Shown: positions 1 to 9,327, counted from the first letter of the stretch. The stretch is 64,000 bases of DNA from an uncultured Bacilli bacterium (GCA_934096805.1 CAKOMW010000001.1:124001-188000), one strand, 5' to 3'. Made by a program: numbers and translations. The notes: generated by a model from the letters alone, not told the origin.

Positions 1-2329
1 TAATGTTTATATTTTTTGATTTATAGTTGTATGCTTTTGTATCTGTTGGTGGTTCTTTACTTATTTGCTCTTCTTTTATTTTTAGAGCAAATTTATATAT
101 GTCTTTGTAGTTACTAGCTATTTTTATTTTTGCTTCTTTTGTTATTTCGTTTACTACTTTTAGGTTTCTAATGTTTGTTATGTCTTCGATTATTTTGTCT
201 ATTAGTTTTTCTTCAGTTTCATAAGTTTGTTCTTTTTGATATGTTGGATATTTACTTATTACAATGCTTTCTTCTTTTTGTGGAAGCATTTGATATATTT
301 CTTCGGTTACGTATGGCATGAATGGGTGAAGCATTTTTAGAATATTGGTTAGGACTTCTAGTAAAACGGTTTTGGTTGTATTGCTTTCTAAATTATTTTT
401 GGATAGTTCTATGTAGTTATCACAAAAGTCTTCCCATATATGCTTATATAGAGTATTGCCTACGTTATTGAATTCATATTTATCCATATTTTCTGTAACT
501 TCTTTGATTGTTTTGTTATTTTTTGTTAGTATCCATTTGTCTATTTCTGTTAGGTTATTTAAAGAGTAGTCTTCCTTTTTGAAGTCTTCAATGTTTATAA
601 GAACGAATCTTGATGCATTCCATAGTTTATTGATAAAGTTCCATGTTGATGCCACTTTTTCTTCGTCATATCTTAGGTCCATTCCTGGTGATGAGTTTGT
701 TGTTAAGAAGTATCTTAGAGAGTCTGCTCCATATTTTTCTATTACATCCATTGGGTCTACGCCGTTTCCTAATGATTTTGACATTTTTCTTCCTTGTTTA
801 TCTCTTATTAGTCCGTGGATTAGGCAATCTTTGAATGGTCTTTGGCCTGTAAATTCTAAGCCTTGGAATGTCATTCGATTTACCCAGAATGGAATTATAT
901 CATATCCTGTTACTAACACGTTATTGGGATAGTATCTTTTTAGGTCTTTGGTTTCTTCTGGCCACCCTAGTGTTGAGAAAGGCCACAGAGCACTTGAGAA
1001 CCATGTGTCTAGTACGTCTTCGTCTTGGATCCATCCTTCTTCTTTTGGTGGAATTGTTCCTACGTATATTTCATTATCTTTGTACCATGCTGGTATTTTA
1101 TGACCCCACCATAGTTGTCTTGATATGCACCAATCGTAGGTTATTTCCATCCAGTGATTCATTGTTTTTTCGTATCTTTCTGGGACGAAGTTTACTTTGG
1201 TTTCTTTATTTTTTTGGTTTTCTAGAACTTTATCAGCAAGTGGTCGCATTTTTACAAACCATTGTTTTGATAGGTATGGTTCAACCATGACATTTGTTCT
1301 TTCTGAGTATCCAACGTTGTGGGTTATTTCTTCTACTTCAAGGAGAAGGTTTTGGGCTTTCAGGTCATTTGTTAGTTGTTTTCGACATTCAAATCTGTCT
1401 AGTCCTTCGTATTTTCCGGCATTTTTGTTCATTGTACCGTTTGGATTTATGACTACTATTCTTTCAAGGTTGTGTCTTTCTCCTACTTCAAAGTCATTGG
1501 GGTCATGGGCTGGAGTTATTTTTACCACTCCAGTACCGAATTCTGGGTCGGCATGTATGTCTGCGACTACTGGTATTTTCTTATTTACTATTGGTAATAT
1601 TACGTTTTTACCAATGTACTTTTTGTATCTTTCATCTTTTGGGTTTACTGCTACTGCGGTATCTCCAAATAGAGTTTCTGGTCTTGTCGTTGCTATTTCT
1701 AAGTAATCTTCTTCGCCTTCGATGTAGTATTTTATGTGATAGAATGCTCCTTTTGTTTCTTTATAGATTACTTCTTCATTTGATAGAGCTGTTAGGGCTT
1801 CAGGGTCCCAGTTTATTATTTTTTCACCACGATAGATTAGTCCTTTATTATAAAGGTCTACGAATACTTTTTTTACGGCATTTGATAGGCCTTCATCAAG
1901 GGTAAATCTTTCTTTTTTATAGTCTAAGGATAGACCAAGTTTTGCCCATTGAGCATGAATGTTTTCAGCATATTCTTTTTTCCATTCCCAGGCAATTTTT
2001 AACCATTCGTCTCTATTCATTTTTCTTGGATTTATTCCTTGTTCTTTTAGTTTTTTGTCTACTTTGGCTTGAGTTGCTATTCCGGCATGGTCCATTCCTG
2101 GCAACCATAGTGCATCATATCCTTGCATTCTTTTGTATCTAATTAGGATGTCTTGTATTGTTGTGTCCCAAGCATGTCCTAGGTGTAATTTTCCTGTTAC
2201 GTTTGGAGGAGGTATTACGATACAGAATGGTTCTTTGGTTAGGTCACCGCTTTTAAAATAGTCTTTTTTTAACCATGTTTCGTATTTTGATTCTTCTACT
2301 TGTTTGTGATTGTATTTTTTTTCTAACAT
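1..2329 (-). CDS. valS: Valyl-tRNA synthetase, 3' end cut by window edge
   Basis: Class Ia aminoacyl-tRNA synthetase that charges tRNA-Val in the cytoplasm. Reading the minus strand from an ATG at 2329 gives 776 complete codons before the window ends, so the C-terminal part (including the usual coiled coil) is missing. The N-terminus has PPPNVTGKLHLGHAW, the HIGH-type ATP signature, and a GRKMSKSLGN block lies about two thirds along. The editing-domain region with TTRPETLFGDTAV and the LWPFSTLGWP stretch is typical of ValRS rather than IleRS. A T-box leader with a GUA specifier lies directly upstream, which independently supports valine. No frameshift was seen in the visible part. Confidence 0.97.
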   Translation of the reverse strand, partial: MLEKKYNHKQVEESKYETWLKKDYFKSGDLTKEPFCIVIPPPNVTGKLHLGHAWDTTIQDILIRYKRMQGYDALWLPGMDHAGIATQAKVDKKLKEQGINPRKMNRDEWLKIAWEWKKEYAENIHAQWAKLGLSLDYKKERFTLDEGLSNAVKKVFVDLYNKGLIYRGEKIINWDPEALTALSNEEVIYKETKGAFYHIKYYIEGEEDYLEIATTRPETLFGDTAVAVNPKDERYKKYIGKNVILPIVNKKIPVVADIHADPEFGTGVVKITPAHDPNDFEVGERHNLERIVVINPNGTMNKNAGKYEGLDRFECRKQLTNDLKAQNLLLEVEEITHNVGYSERTNVMVEPYLSKQWFVKMRPLADKVLENQKNKETKVNFVPERYEKTMNHWMEITYDWCISRQLWWGHKIPAWYKDNEIYVGTIPPKEEGWIQDEDVLDTWFSSALWPFSTLGWPEETKDLKRYYPNNVLVTGYDIIPFWVNRMTFQGLEFTGQRPFKDCLIHGLIRDKQGRKMSKSLGNGVDPMDVIEKYGADSLRYFLTTNSSPGMDLRYDEEKVASTWNFINKLWNASRFVLINIEDFKKEDYSLNNLTEIDKWILTKNNKTIKEVTENMDKYEFNNVGNTLYKHIWEDFCDNYIELSKNNLESNTTKTVLLEVLTNILKMLHPFMPYVTEEIYQMLPQKEESIVISKYPTYQKEQTYETEEKLIDKIIEDITNIRNLKVVNEITKEAKIKIASNYKDIYKFALKIKEEQISKEPPTDTKAYNYKSKNINI

Positions 2330-2353
2330 TTAAAACACTTCCTTTCTAATAAT

Positions 2354-2386
2354 TAAAAAAACATCTCATCCAAAGGACGAAATGTT
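2354..2386 (-). terminator. T-box terminator hairpin of the valS leader
   Basis: Twelve-pair stem (2360-2371 with 2375-2386, including one G-U type pair) with an AAA-side loop, followed on the minus strand by seven T. It uses the same CGTCC segment as the antiterminator, so the two structures are mutually exclusive. Confidence 0.9.
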
Positions 2387-2578
2387 CGTGGTACCACCTT
2401 ATTTTGTAATATAATATTACCTTATTCTTATTTAACGCATAAGTACGAATTATTCTACTTAATTCAAATAATTACTCAGAAGCTACCTTCGATTACATTG
2501 TATAGTAGTTTTCAGCTTACACTACCTCTCTGGAATACTTAGTAATTTACTCCTCTTCGTCATTGATTTATAAAATAT
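2354..2578 (-). promoter_or_regulatory. T-box riboswitch, valine-specific, upstream of valS
   Basis: On the minus strand the leader carries the T-box core AAGGTGGTACCACG (2387-2400), which can pair with CGTCCTTT to form the antiterminator. An upstream AGAGAGG element belongs to Stem I. A GTA triplet at 2494-2496 followed by A and TCGAA sits where the specifier loop is expected and matches a Val codon. The family is known to let uncharged tRNA switch a downstream terminator off, so valS should rise when charged tRNA-Val is scarce. The specifier position is judged by eye. Confidence 0.93.
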
Positions 2579-2584
2579 GTTTAT

Positions 2585-2613
2585 ATTATAGCATAGTTTT
2601 TATGGTTTGCAAA
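2585..2613 (-). promoter_or_regulatory. Promoter of the valS T-box transcript
   Basis: A -10 TATAAT (2585-2590) is preceded by TTTGCA (2608-2613) at a 17-base spacing, just upstream of the T-box leader on the minus strand. Confidence 0.6.
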
Positions 2614-2620
2614 TAGTTTT

Positions 2621-2646
2621 AGTTATTAACATTTTTGTTAATAACT
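2621..2646. repeat. Perfect 11-bp inverted repeat
   Basis: AGTTATTAACA and its exact complement are separated by four T. It lies between the end of the trxB transcription unit and the valS promoter. No T-run follows on the minus strand, so it is at best a weak terminator or RNA 3' end for the uvrA-lgt-trxB operon; an operator role is also possible. Confidence 0.5.
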
Positions 2647-2685
2647 ATTTTGAAGTACCTCATATTTTTGTTTTATTTTTTAGAT

Positions 2686-2790
2686 TTACAGAGCACTTAT
2701 TCCGCTTACTGCGATAAATAGAACCATTAATAGAACAAATACTAGTAGTAAGAATACCATCATTCCCCAACCATGGTTGTTTAGTTTCAA
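2686..2790 (-). CDS. 34-aa single-span membrane peptide, TTG start
   Basis: A short reading frame starts at TTG 2790, preceded by the strong ribosome site GAGGTGA with 4 bases between, and ends at TAA 2686. The product has a polar start (LKLNNHGWG) followed by one strongly hydrophobic segment of about 22 residues ending in GISAL, so it should be a single-pass membrane peptide. It begins ten bases after the trxB stop and is probably co-transcribed with uvrA, lgt and trxB. No family is recognised. The ribosome site, clean stop and hydrophobic bias argue that it is real, but a short chance frame cannot be excluded. Confidence 0.6.
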   Translation of the reverse strand: MKLNNHGWGMMVFLLLVFVLLMVLFIAVSGISAL

Positions 2791-2800
2791 TTTATCACCT

Positions 2801-3712
2801 CTAATTCATTAAGTCTTTGATACAAGAAACTGCTGCTAAGGCACCATCTGATGATGCTGTTATTATTTGATAGGCTTCTTTTTTTACTATGTCTCCAGCA
2901 GCATATATTCCTTTTATTTTGGTTCTTCTTGTTTCATCTACATTAATATAACCTTTTTCATCTAAAATATCAAGGTTTTTTAGAAATTTTGTTGCTGGTT
3001 CATATCCTATGAAAATAAAGCATGCTTTTACGTGTAGGTCTTTGTCTCCTTTATCTGTTTTTAAGGTGACATATTCTAGTTTGTTGTTTTCTCCATGAAA
3101 TTGTTTTACTTCACTGTTGTTTATTATTTCAATGTTTTGTTTTTCTTTTACTTTTGTTATTAGAATGTTGTCTCCTCTTAGAGTGTTGCTTCGATTGATG
3201 ATTGTTACTTTTTTACAGATATCAGATAAGTATAGGGCTTCTTCTAGAGCGCTGTTGCCTCCACCGACAATTGATACTTCTTCATTTTTGTATAGAGCTC
3301 CGTCGCATAGGGAACAGAAGCTTATTCCTTTTCCTTCGAGTCTTTCTTCATTAGTATTTTTTAATTTTTTTGGTTCTCTTCCTATTGCAATTATTACTTT
3401 TTTTGTTGTATATTCTCCTTTATTAGTTTTGACTGTTTTATAATTGTCGTGGTCTACTATTTCTAGAACTTCTTCAAATTTTTGAGGTATTTTTTGATTG
3501 TTTATCTGTTCATAGAATTTATAAGCAAGGTCTGGTCCTGATATCTGAATTATTCCGGGATAATTTTCTACGGTTGATGTTTTGTTTAGAAGGCCTCCAG
3601 GAGCGCTTTTTTCGATTATTAAGCAGTTTAAGTTTGCTCTTTTTAAGTATAGGGAGGCGGTTATTCCAGCTGGCCCCATTCCGATTACTATTACATCATA
3701 GTTAGTTTCCAT
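2801..3712 (-). CDS. trxB: Thioredoxin-disulfide reductase
   Basis: FAD- and NADPH-dependent flavoenzyme that keeps thioredoxin reduced in the cytoplasm. The 303-aa product has the N-terminal FAD fold (VIVIGMGPAGITASLYLKR), the redox-active CSLC pair in FCSLCDG near residue 135, the NADPH fold VGGGNSALEEALYL, and the C-terminal FAD motif IYAAGDIV. The CxxC pair separates it from ferredoxin-NADP reductases of the same fold, which lack it. It overlaps the end of lgt by eleven bases, and lgt follows uvrA closely, so the three look like one operon. In Bacillus, trxB is also near lgt. Confidence 0.93.
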   Translation of the reverse strand: METNYDVIVIGMGPAGITASLYLKRANLNCLIIEKSAPGGLLNKTSTVENYPGIIQISGPDLAYKFYEQINNQKIPQKFEEVLEIVDHDNYKTVKTNKGEYTTKKVIIAIGREPKKLKNTNEERLEGKGISFCSLCDGALYKNEEVSIVGGGNSALEEALYLSDICKKVTIINRSNTLRGDNILITKVKEKQNIEIINNSEVKQFHGENNKLEYVTLKTDKGDKDLHVKACFIFIGYEPATKFLKNLDILDEKGYINVDETRRTKIKGIYAAGDIVKKEAYQIITASSDGALAAVSCIKDLMN

Positions 3713-4508
3713 TTATATCATTCCTTTCTTTGCTTCGATTGATTCTTGTATCTTTTTTCCTTCTTAGAATTAAGAATATTCCAAGGAAGAATAAAATTAT
3801 TGATACTGCCTGAGCAATTTTAATTGGCCCGAGCATTAATGAGTCTGTTCTTAGGGATTCAATTAAAAATCTTGCAAGGCTATACCATATAAAGTATATT
3901 CCAGTTAGTTGTCCTGGTTTTAGTTTCAGTTTTTTTCTTAATATTATAAGAACTATAAAGCCTAGCAGATTCCAGATTGATTCGTAAAAGAATGTTGGAT
4001 GGTAGTAAGTTCCATTTATGTTCATTCCATTTATAATAAAGTCAGGGATAGGAAGGTTTTCTAAGGTTTGTTTGGTTGTTGCTGGTCCATGGGCTTCTTG
4101 ATTAAAGAAATTACCCCATCTTCCTATTGCTTGAGCCAAGATTAATCCTGGTACGGCCATATCGAATATTTTTAAAAAGTTTATTTTGTGTTTGTGACAA
4201 TAGTATATGAAGAATATTGATCCTGCTATTATTCCTCCATGAATGGCAAGACCACCATTGTATATTTCTATTATTTCTATGGGATTTTGAAGATAATAAT
4301 CTAAGTTAAATAAAACATAGTATATTCGTGCTCCTAATATTCCCCATAGGACACCATAAAATATTAGGTTTGTTATGAATTCTTCTTTTATATTTTGCTT
4401 TCTGGCTTGTCTTAACAGAATATATGCTCCTGAAAGTATTGCTATTAACATGGTTATTGAGTACCAATATATTTTTATTGGTCCAAGTGATATGGCTACT
4501 GGATTCAT
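3702..4508 (-). CDS. lgt: Prolipoprotein diacylglyceryl transferase
   Basis: Integral membrane enzyme that transfers diacylglycerol from phosphatidylglycerol onto the lipobox cysteine of prelipoproteins. The 268-aa protein has about seven membrane segments and the Lgt signature GRWGNFFNQEAHG near residue 143, with conserved GGLAIHGG and a C-terminal ARFLIESLR segment. A ribosome site (GGGAGGAATAAA) fits the ATG used. It sits 11 bases after uvrA and overlaps trxB. Probable substrates in this window include the lipoprotein at 43.1-43.7 kb and possibly the surface protein at 27.5-29.4 kb. Confidence 0.95.
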   Translation of the reverse strand: MNPVAISLGPIKIYWYSITMLIAILSGAYILLRQARKQNIKEEFITNLIFYGVLWGILGARIYYVLFNLDYYLQNPIEIIEIYNGGLAIHGGIIAGSIFFIYYCHKHKINFLKIFDMAVPGLILAQAIGRWGNFFNQEAHGPATTKQTLENLPIPDFIINGMNINGTYYHPTFFYESIWNLLGFIVLIILRKKLKLKPGQLTGIYFIWYSLARFLIESLRTDSLMLGPIKIAQAVSIILFFLGIFLILRRKKDTRINRSKERNDINGN

Positions 4509-4519
4509 TTTATTCCTCC

Positions 4520-7327
4520 CTATAAATATTTTTTAAGGTATTGGCCAGTGTATGATTCTTTTACGTTGGCTATTTCTTCTGGAGTTCCGGTTGCAACTAT
4601 GGTTCCGCCTCCTTCTCCTCCTTCTGGTCCTAGGTCTATTATGTGATCGGCGGTTTTTATTAAATCTAGGTTGTGTTCAATTACAATTACTGTATCTTTA
4701 TTATCTACTATTTTATTTATTATGGCAAGTAATTTTTTTATATCGTGAGTATGTAATCCGGTTGTTGGTTCATCCATAATGAATAGTGTTTTTCCTGTTG
4801 GTTTCTTTTGTAGTTCTTTGGCTAGTTTAACGCGTGATGCTTCACCACCAGATAGTGTTGGTGCTGGTTGTCCTAATTTTATATAGCCTAGACCAACGCT
4901 TTCCAGTACTTCTAGTTTTCTCTTTAACTTTGGTATATTGTCAAAAAATTCTAAGGCTTCTGATACTCTCATTTCTAAGACATCATGGATATTTTTCCCT
5001 TTAAATTTTATTTTTAGGCTTTCAGTATTATACCTTGCGCCGTGACATATTTCACATGGAACGTATACGTCTGGCAGGAAGTGCATTTCTATTTTTTTGA
5101 CCCCGTCTCCACGGCAGGCTTCGCATCTGCCCCCTTTGACATTGAATGAAAATCTACTTTTATCGTATCCTAGCATTTTGGCTTCTTTGGTTGTGGCGAA
5201 TAGTTCTCTTATTTCGTCAAATACTCCGGTATAAGTTGCAGGATTACTTCTTGGAGTTCTTCCTATTGGAGATTGAGAGATGTGAACTACTTTGTCTATG
5301 TTTTCTAATCCTTTTACTTCTTTTACTTTTCCTGGTTTGTCTTTGGTTGGGTATAGATTGTGGGCTATTGTTTTATATAATACTTCGTTTACTAAGGTTG
5401 ATTTCCCACTTCCTGATACTCCGGTCACGCATGTAAATACTCCCAGCGGAAAGTTTACACTTATATTTTTTAGGTTATTTTCTTTGGCACCAATTACTTT
5501 AAGAGTTTTTTTTATTCCTTTTCTTCTTGTTTTTGGTGTTTCAATACATTCTTTGCCACTTAAATATCTTCCGGTTAGACTATTTTCGTCATTTGCTACT
5601 TCTTCTGGAGTGCCACTTGACACTAGGTAGCCGCCTTTATCTCCGGCAACTGGACCGATGTCTACTAGATAGTCAGCTTTTTTCATTGTGTCTATGTCAT
5701 GTTCTACTACGATTAAGGTGTTGCCTAGATCTCTCATTTTTAGCATTGCATCTATTAGCTTGTCATTGTCTCTTTGATGAAGACCTATGCTTGGTTCATC
5801 TAAGACATAGAGTACTCCGGTTAATCTTGTTCCTATTTGAGTTGCTAGTCTTATTCTTTGTGATTCTCCTCCGGATAAGGAACCTGCCATTCTGTCTAAT
5901 GTTAGGTATTCTAGTCCAACGTTTATCAAAAACATTAATCTGTCTTTTATTTCTTTTATTAGTAGTTTAGATATTTGTTCTTGTTCTCTGGTTAGTTTTA
6001 CTGTTTCTAGAAAGTTGTATAGGTCTTTTATACTTAGTTTAGTTAATTCATAGATATTTTTTTTATTTATTAAGACTGATAGAACTTCTTTTTTTAGTCT
6101 TGATCCTTTACATGTTGGACATGGTAATTCAATCATATAATTTTCTAACCATTCTCTAATCCAAGTACTGGTTGTTTCTAAGTATCTTCTTTCTAGATTG
6201 TTTATTATTCCTTCAAATGTTCCATAGTTATTGAATGTGTTACCGCTTTTACTACTGTAGTTGAAGTGAATTATTTCATTTGTTCCATATAAGATAATAT
6301 ATAGTTCTTCTCTGGTAAGTTTTTTTATCGGTTTTCTAAGGTCGATGTTGTAATGTTTTGCCACTATTTCTAATTTTTTGAAATTTAGTCCTTCAGTGTC
6401 GTCTCCCAAGGTTACTATTCCGCCTTCTAGAATACTTTTGTTTTTATCGGGCATGATTAGGTCTTGATCTATTACTAATTTTACTCCTAGACCTTTGCAT
6501 TCAGGACATGCTCCGTATGGGGCATTAAAACTAAATAACCTTGGTTCAAGTTCTGTTAATGAAAAATCACAGTGAGGACAGGCAAAGTTTTCTGAAAATA
6601 ATAGTTTTTCTTTTCCTAAAACGTCTATCACTACTTTACCGTGTGCTAGTTTTGATGCTGCTTCTATTGATTCATATAGTCTGGTTTTTATTTCTTCTTT
6701 CATTACTAGTCTGTCTATTATAACGTTTATTGTATGTTTTTTATTTTTTTCAAGTTCTATGTCTTCGGATAGGTCATATTGCTTACCATCTATTACTACT
6801 CTTACATAGCCGTCTTTTCTTAAGTCTTCAATTAGGTCTTTATGGGTTCCTTTTTTTCCTTCTACTACGGGACTTTCAATGACAATTTTGGTTTTTTCTT
6901 CTAGTTCCATTACTTTGTTAGTCATTTCTTCAATGCTTTGGTTTTTTATGGGAATTTTATGAGTCGGACAGTATGGTGTACCTATTCTTGCAAATAAAAG
7001 TCTTAGATAGTCGTATAGTTCTGTTACTGTTCCTACAGTTGATCTAGGATTTTTATTTGTTGTTTTTTGATCTATTGATATAGTTGGTGATAATCCTTCG
7101 ATTGAGTCAACGTCTGGTTTTTCTGTTCCTCCGAGAAATTGTCTAGCGTACGATGATAGGCTTTCTAGGTATCTTCTTTCTCCTTCAGCACATATTGTAT
7201 CAAAGGCAAGTGATGATTTCCCACTTCCTGATACTCCAGTCATTACTATTAATTTATTTTTAGGTAGTTCAAGATTTATGTTTTTTAGGTTGTTTTCTCT
7301 TGCTCCTTTTATAATTATTTTATCCAT
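4520..7327 (-). CDS. uvrA: Excinuclease ABC subunit A
   Basis: DNA-damage recognition ATPase of nucleotide excision repair; it loads UvrB onto lesions. The 935-aa length is normal. Two ABC ATPase units are visible: Walker A TGVSGSGKSSL near residue 31 and TGVSGSGKST in the C-terminal half, with signatures SLSGGESQRIRLA and TLSGGEASRVKLA. Zinc-binding CxxC groups are present (CPHCDF with CPECKG; CEACRG with CEICHG). It is first in the uvrA-lgt-trxB unit and has its own promoter upstream. uvrB is not adjacent and lies at 31.5-33.5 kb. Confidence 0.98.
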   Translation of the reverse strand: MDKIIIKGARENNLKNINLELPKNKLIVMTGVSGSGKSSLAFDTICAEGERRYLESLSSYARQFLGGTEKPDVDSIEGLSPTISIDQKTTNKNPRSTVGTVTELYDYLRLLFARIGTPYCPTHKIPIKNQSIEEMTNKVMELEEKTKIVIESPVVEGKKGTHKDLIEDLRKDGYVRVVIDGKQYDLSEDIELEKNKKHTINVIIDRLVMKEEIKTRLYESIEAASKLAHGKVVIDVLGKEKLLFSENFACPHCDFSLTELEPRLFSFNAPYGACPECKGLGVKLVIDQDLIMPDKNKSILEGGIVTLGDDTEGLNFKKLEIVAKHYNIDLRKPIKKLTREELYIILYGTNEIIHFNYSSKSGNTFNNYGTFEGIINNLERRYLETTSTWIREWLENYMIELPCPTCKGSRLKKEVLSVLINKKNIYELTKLSIKDLYNFLETVKLTREQEQISKLLIKEIKDRLMFLINVGLEYLTLDRMAGSLSGGESQRIRLATQIGTRLTGVLYVLDEPSIGLHQRDNDKLIDAMLKMRDLGNTLIVVEHDIDTMKKADYLVDIGPVAGDKGGYLVSSGTPEEVANDENSLTGRYLSGKECIETPKTRRKGIKKTLKVIGAKENNLKNISVNFPLGVFTCVTGVSGSGKSTLVNEVLYKTIAHNLYPTKDKPGKVKEVKGLENIDKVVHISQSPIGRTPRSNPATYTGVFDEIRELFATTKEAKMLGYDKSRFSFNVKGGRCEACRGDGVKKIEMHFLPDVYVPCEICHGARYNTESLKIKFKGKNIHDVLEMRVSEALEFFDNIPKLKRKLEVLESVGLGYIKLGQPAPTLSGGEASRVKLAKELQKKPTGKTLFIMDEPTTGLHTHDIKKLLAIINKIVDNKDTVIVIEHNLDLIKTADHIIDLGPEGGEGGGTIVATGTPEEIANVKESYTGQYLKKYL

Positions 7328-7346
7328 ATTATCACTCCTGCTAAAT

Positions 7347-7375
7347 ATTATACCACAAATATTTGTTTTGATAAA
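7347..7375 (-). promoter_or_regulatory. uvrA promoter with palindrome in the spacer
   Basis: A -10 TATAAT (7347-7352) lies about 20 bases from the uvrA start. A weak -35 TTTATC (7370-7375) is 17 bases upstream. The spacer contains the perfect palindrome ACAAATATTTGT (7355-7366), a possible operator. It does not match the Bacillus LexA box. Confidence 0.5.
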
Positions 7376-7434
7376 CTAATTTTTTTATTTAGTTCTGGGT
7401 GGTTTTTCTCTTGATATATGCTTTTTCTTCATAT

Positions 7435-7463
7435 ATAAAAAAAGAGAATGTTTTTTCTCTTTT
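7435..7463 (-). terminator. Terminator after the histidine-kinase-like gene
   Basis: Nine-pair stem AAAAGAGAA/TTCTCTTTT with a short loop and a T-run on the minus strand; it overlaps the stop codon of the gene. Confidence 0.8.
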
Positions 7464-9291
7464 ACATGTATTTTGATAGTGTTTCTTCTAAGGTTTTTTT
7501 ATCATCGTTTAAGATTATACAGTCTTTGAAACCATCTTTTATTAATTGTTCTTTTATAAATTCTTTTTCTTTATTTATTGCTATTATTACTGGGGTTTTG
7601 AATTTTGGTATTGCTTTTAGTTTGGTTAATATTTCAAAAGCTGTTTCTTCTTCTAGTTCATCTTTTATTATTATTAAATCATATTGTTCATTGTGTTCTA
7701 TTTTATCTACACAATCTTGTCCAAATAGGGTTACTATTTTATCTATGTCTTTTTCTTCTAGTATTTTTTCTATTCTTTCTAGTTCATTATTATTGTCTAC
7801 TAGCAACACTCTTAATTTTCTTTTTGGACTTTCATAGTTATTTATGTCTTTTAATACAATTTCTGTACTGTCATAGTTTATTTCTTCATTTATTACTACT
7901 GTTACTGTTGTTCCTTTTCCTTCTTTGCTTGTAATGTTTATATTTCCTCCGACTATTTTTAATAGTTTATGGACAGTTGGAATGTTTAGGTTTAAATCAT
8001 CATTTTCTTTTAGGTTTTCTTCGGTTAGTTCTTCGTCTTTTGATAATAATTTGTTTACTTTGCTTATGTCCATTCCTATTCCTGTATCTGTTATTGTTAG
8101 AATAAAACGACACATATCATATCTTACAATAGCATCTATTTCTAGGTCAATATGTCCTTCATTTGTGTATTTTATGGAGTTGTTTATTATTGACATTAGT
8201 ATTTGTTTCAATTTTATTTTATCTCCATATACTGTTTCAGGATAGCTTGTGTTTTCTTTTATGCTGAATTTTATTTTGTTTTCTTTTTTACTGTTTTTTA
8301 AATTGTTATTTGCATTTAGTTCTATGTCTTTAAATAATCGTTTAATATTATAGTTATTTTCTTTTATATCACTGTTTTTTATGTCCATACTGCTTATGTC
8401 AGTTATATTGTTTATTATAAAATTTGCACATTTTGCATTGTTTTGTATTTGTTCAATTAGTTGTTCTTGCTCTTCTTTAGTTTGAGATTTTTTTAATGTA
8501 TCTATTTCTTTTGTTATGTCTTTGATTGGTTTTTTTAATTCTTGAGATATTTTGAATAGGAAATTAGATTTTTCATTTACTGACTGTTCTGTTAATTCTT
8601 TATTTCTTGTTAGGAGGTCTATTATTTGCATATCAGGGTTTTCTATTGTATGGTACATTATAAATATCACAAATGTTTCCATTACTGTGGTAAATGTTAG
8701 ACCTGGGTTTCTTTGTTGTATTATTGTTGATATTACTGATAAAATTATAAAGATTATAATTGGTGCATATTTTCTTTGAAATATTTTTTTGATGTTTAAT
8801 ATTATTAGAAGGCTCCAGAAGATTATGCATATTGTTGCTATTAAATATATTATGTTTATTCCAATTCCAGTTGAATAGATGTAGTTTCCTGTGTTATGAA
8901 AGGTGATTGGAAAAAGGATTACTATAAACATTATAATTGCAAATATAGTATAGCTGATTTTTTTGGTGTGTTGGTAAAATTTATTTGTTTCTTCTTTTTT
9001 ATAGTGATTTATTTTGTAGAAGAGATAGATTGTATACATGTTGAAAAGGTTAATGAATGTTAGAAGATAAATTAAGTATCCGCGATTTAGAATTTGGGCA
9101 ATATTTATATGGCCTTTTGATATCGAAACATAGCATAGTAGTTCCAAGATCAACCCGATAAAGTTTATGGTTAGCATTTTGTAAAATAACTTTGTATCTA
9201 TGGTTGGTACGTATTTTTTTTGATAGCTTGATATGTTTAAAAATAAGCTATAAAAGATACTTAGAATAATAAAGGATATTGCTATGTTCAT
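7462..9291 (-). CDS. Membrane histidine-kinase-like protein without phospho-His, with degenerate receiver
   Basis: This 609-aa protein has about seven N-terminal membrane segments (residues 1-215), then a dimerisation/HisKA-like segment, a kinase ATPase domain and a C-terminal receiver. The H-box reads FLFKISQELKKPI, so Gln250 stands where the phospho-accepting His is expected. The ATPase domain looks intact: N-box LKQILMSIINNSIKYTNEG, G1 ITDTGIGM and G2 GGNINITSKEGKGTTV. In the receiver (about 493-609) VDNN keeps the acidic pocket but the acceptor Asp position is Lys543 (LIIIKDEL). Family knowledge predicts no normal phosphorelay, so it may act as an ATP-binding sensor or scaffold. It stands alone between terminators, with no response regulator beside it. 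Confidence 0.8.
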   Translation of the reverse strand: MNIAISFIILSIFYSLFLNISSYQKKYVPTIDTKLFYKMLTINFIGLILELLCYVSISKGHINIAQILNRGYLIYLLTFINLFNMYTIYLFYKINHYKKEETNKFYQHTKKISYTIFAIIMFIVILFPITFHNTGNYIYSTGIGINIIYLIATICIIFWSLLIILNIKKIFQRKYAPIIIFIILSVISTIIQQRNPGLTFTTVMETFVIFIMYHTIENPDMQIIDLLTRNKELTEQSVNEKSNFLFKISQELKKPIKDITKEIDTLKKSQTKEEQEQLIEQIQNNAKCANFIINNITDISSMDIKNSDIKENNYNIKRLFKDIELNANNNLKNSKKENKIKFSIKENTSYPETVYGDKIKLKQILMSIINNSIKYTNEGHIDLEIDAIVRYDMCRFILTITDTGIGMDISKVNKLLSKDEELTEENLKENDDLNLNIPTVHKLLKIVGGNINITSKEGKGTTVTVVINEEINYDSTEIVLKDINNYESPKRKLRVLLVDNNNELERIEKILEEKDIDKIVTLFGQDCVDKIEHNEQYDLIIIKDELEEETAFEILTKLKAIPKFKTPVIIAINKEKEFIKEQLIKDGFKDCIILNDDKKTLEETLSKYM

Positions 9292-9327
9292 ATAATCACC
9301 TACTATTAAGATTATATAACATTTTTT

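Noticed and set aside
579..2142. Several plus-strand reading frames over the valS region, Leu/Phe-rich
   Set aside because: They are shadows of the minus-strand valS gene, which has class-I synthetase motifs.
2621..2646. Inverted repeat taken as a standard terminator
   Set aside because: No T-run follows on the minus strand, so it was kept only as a repeat.
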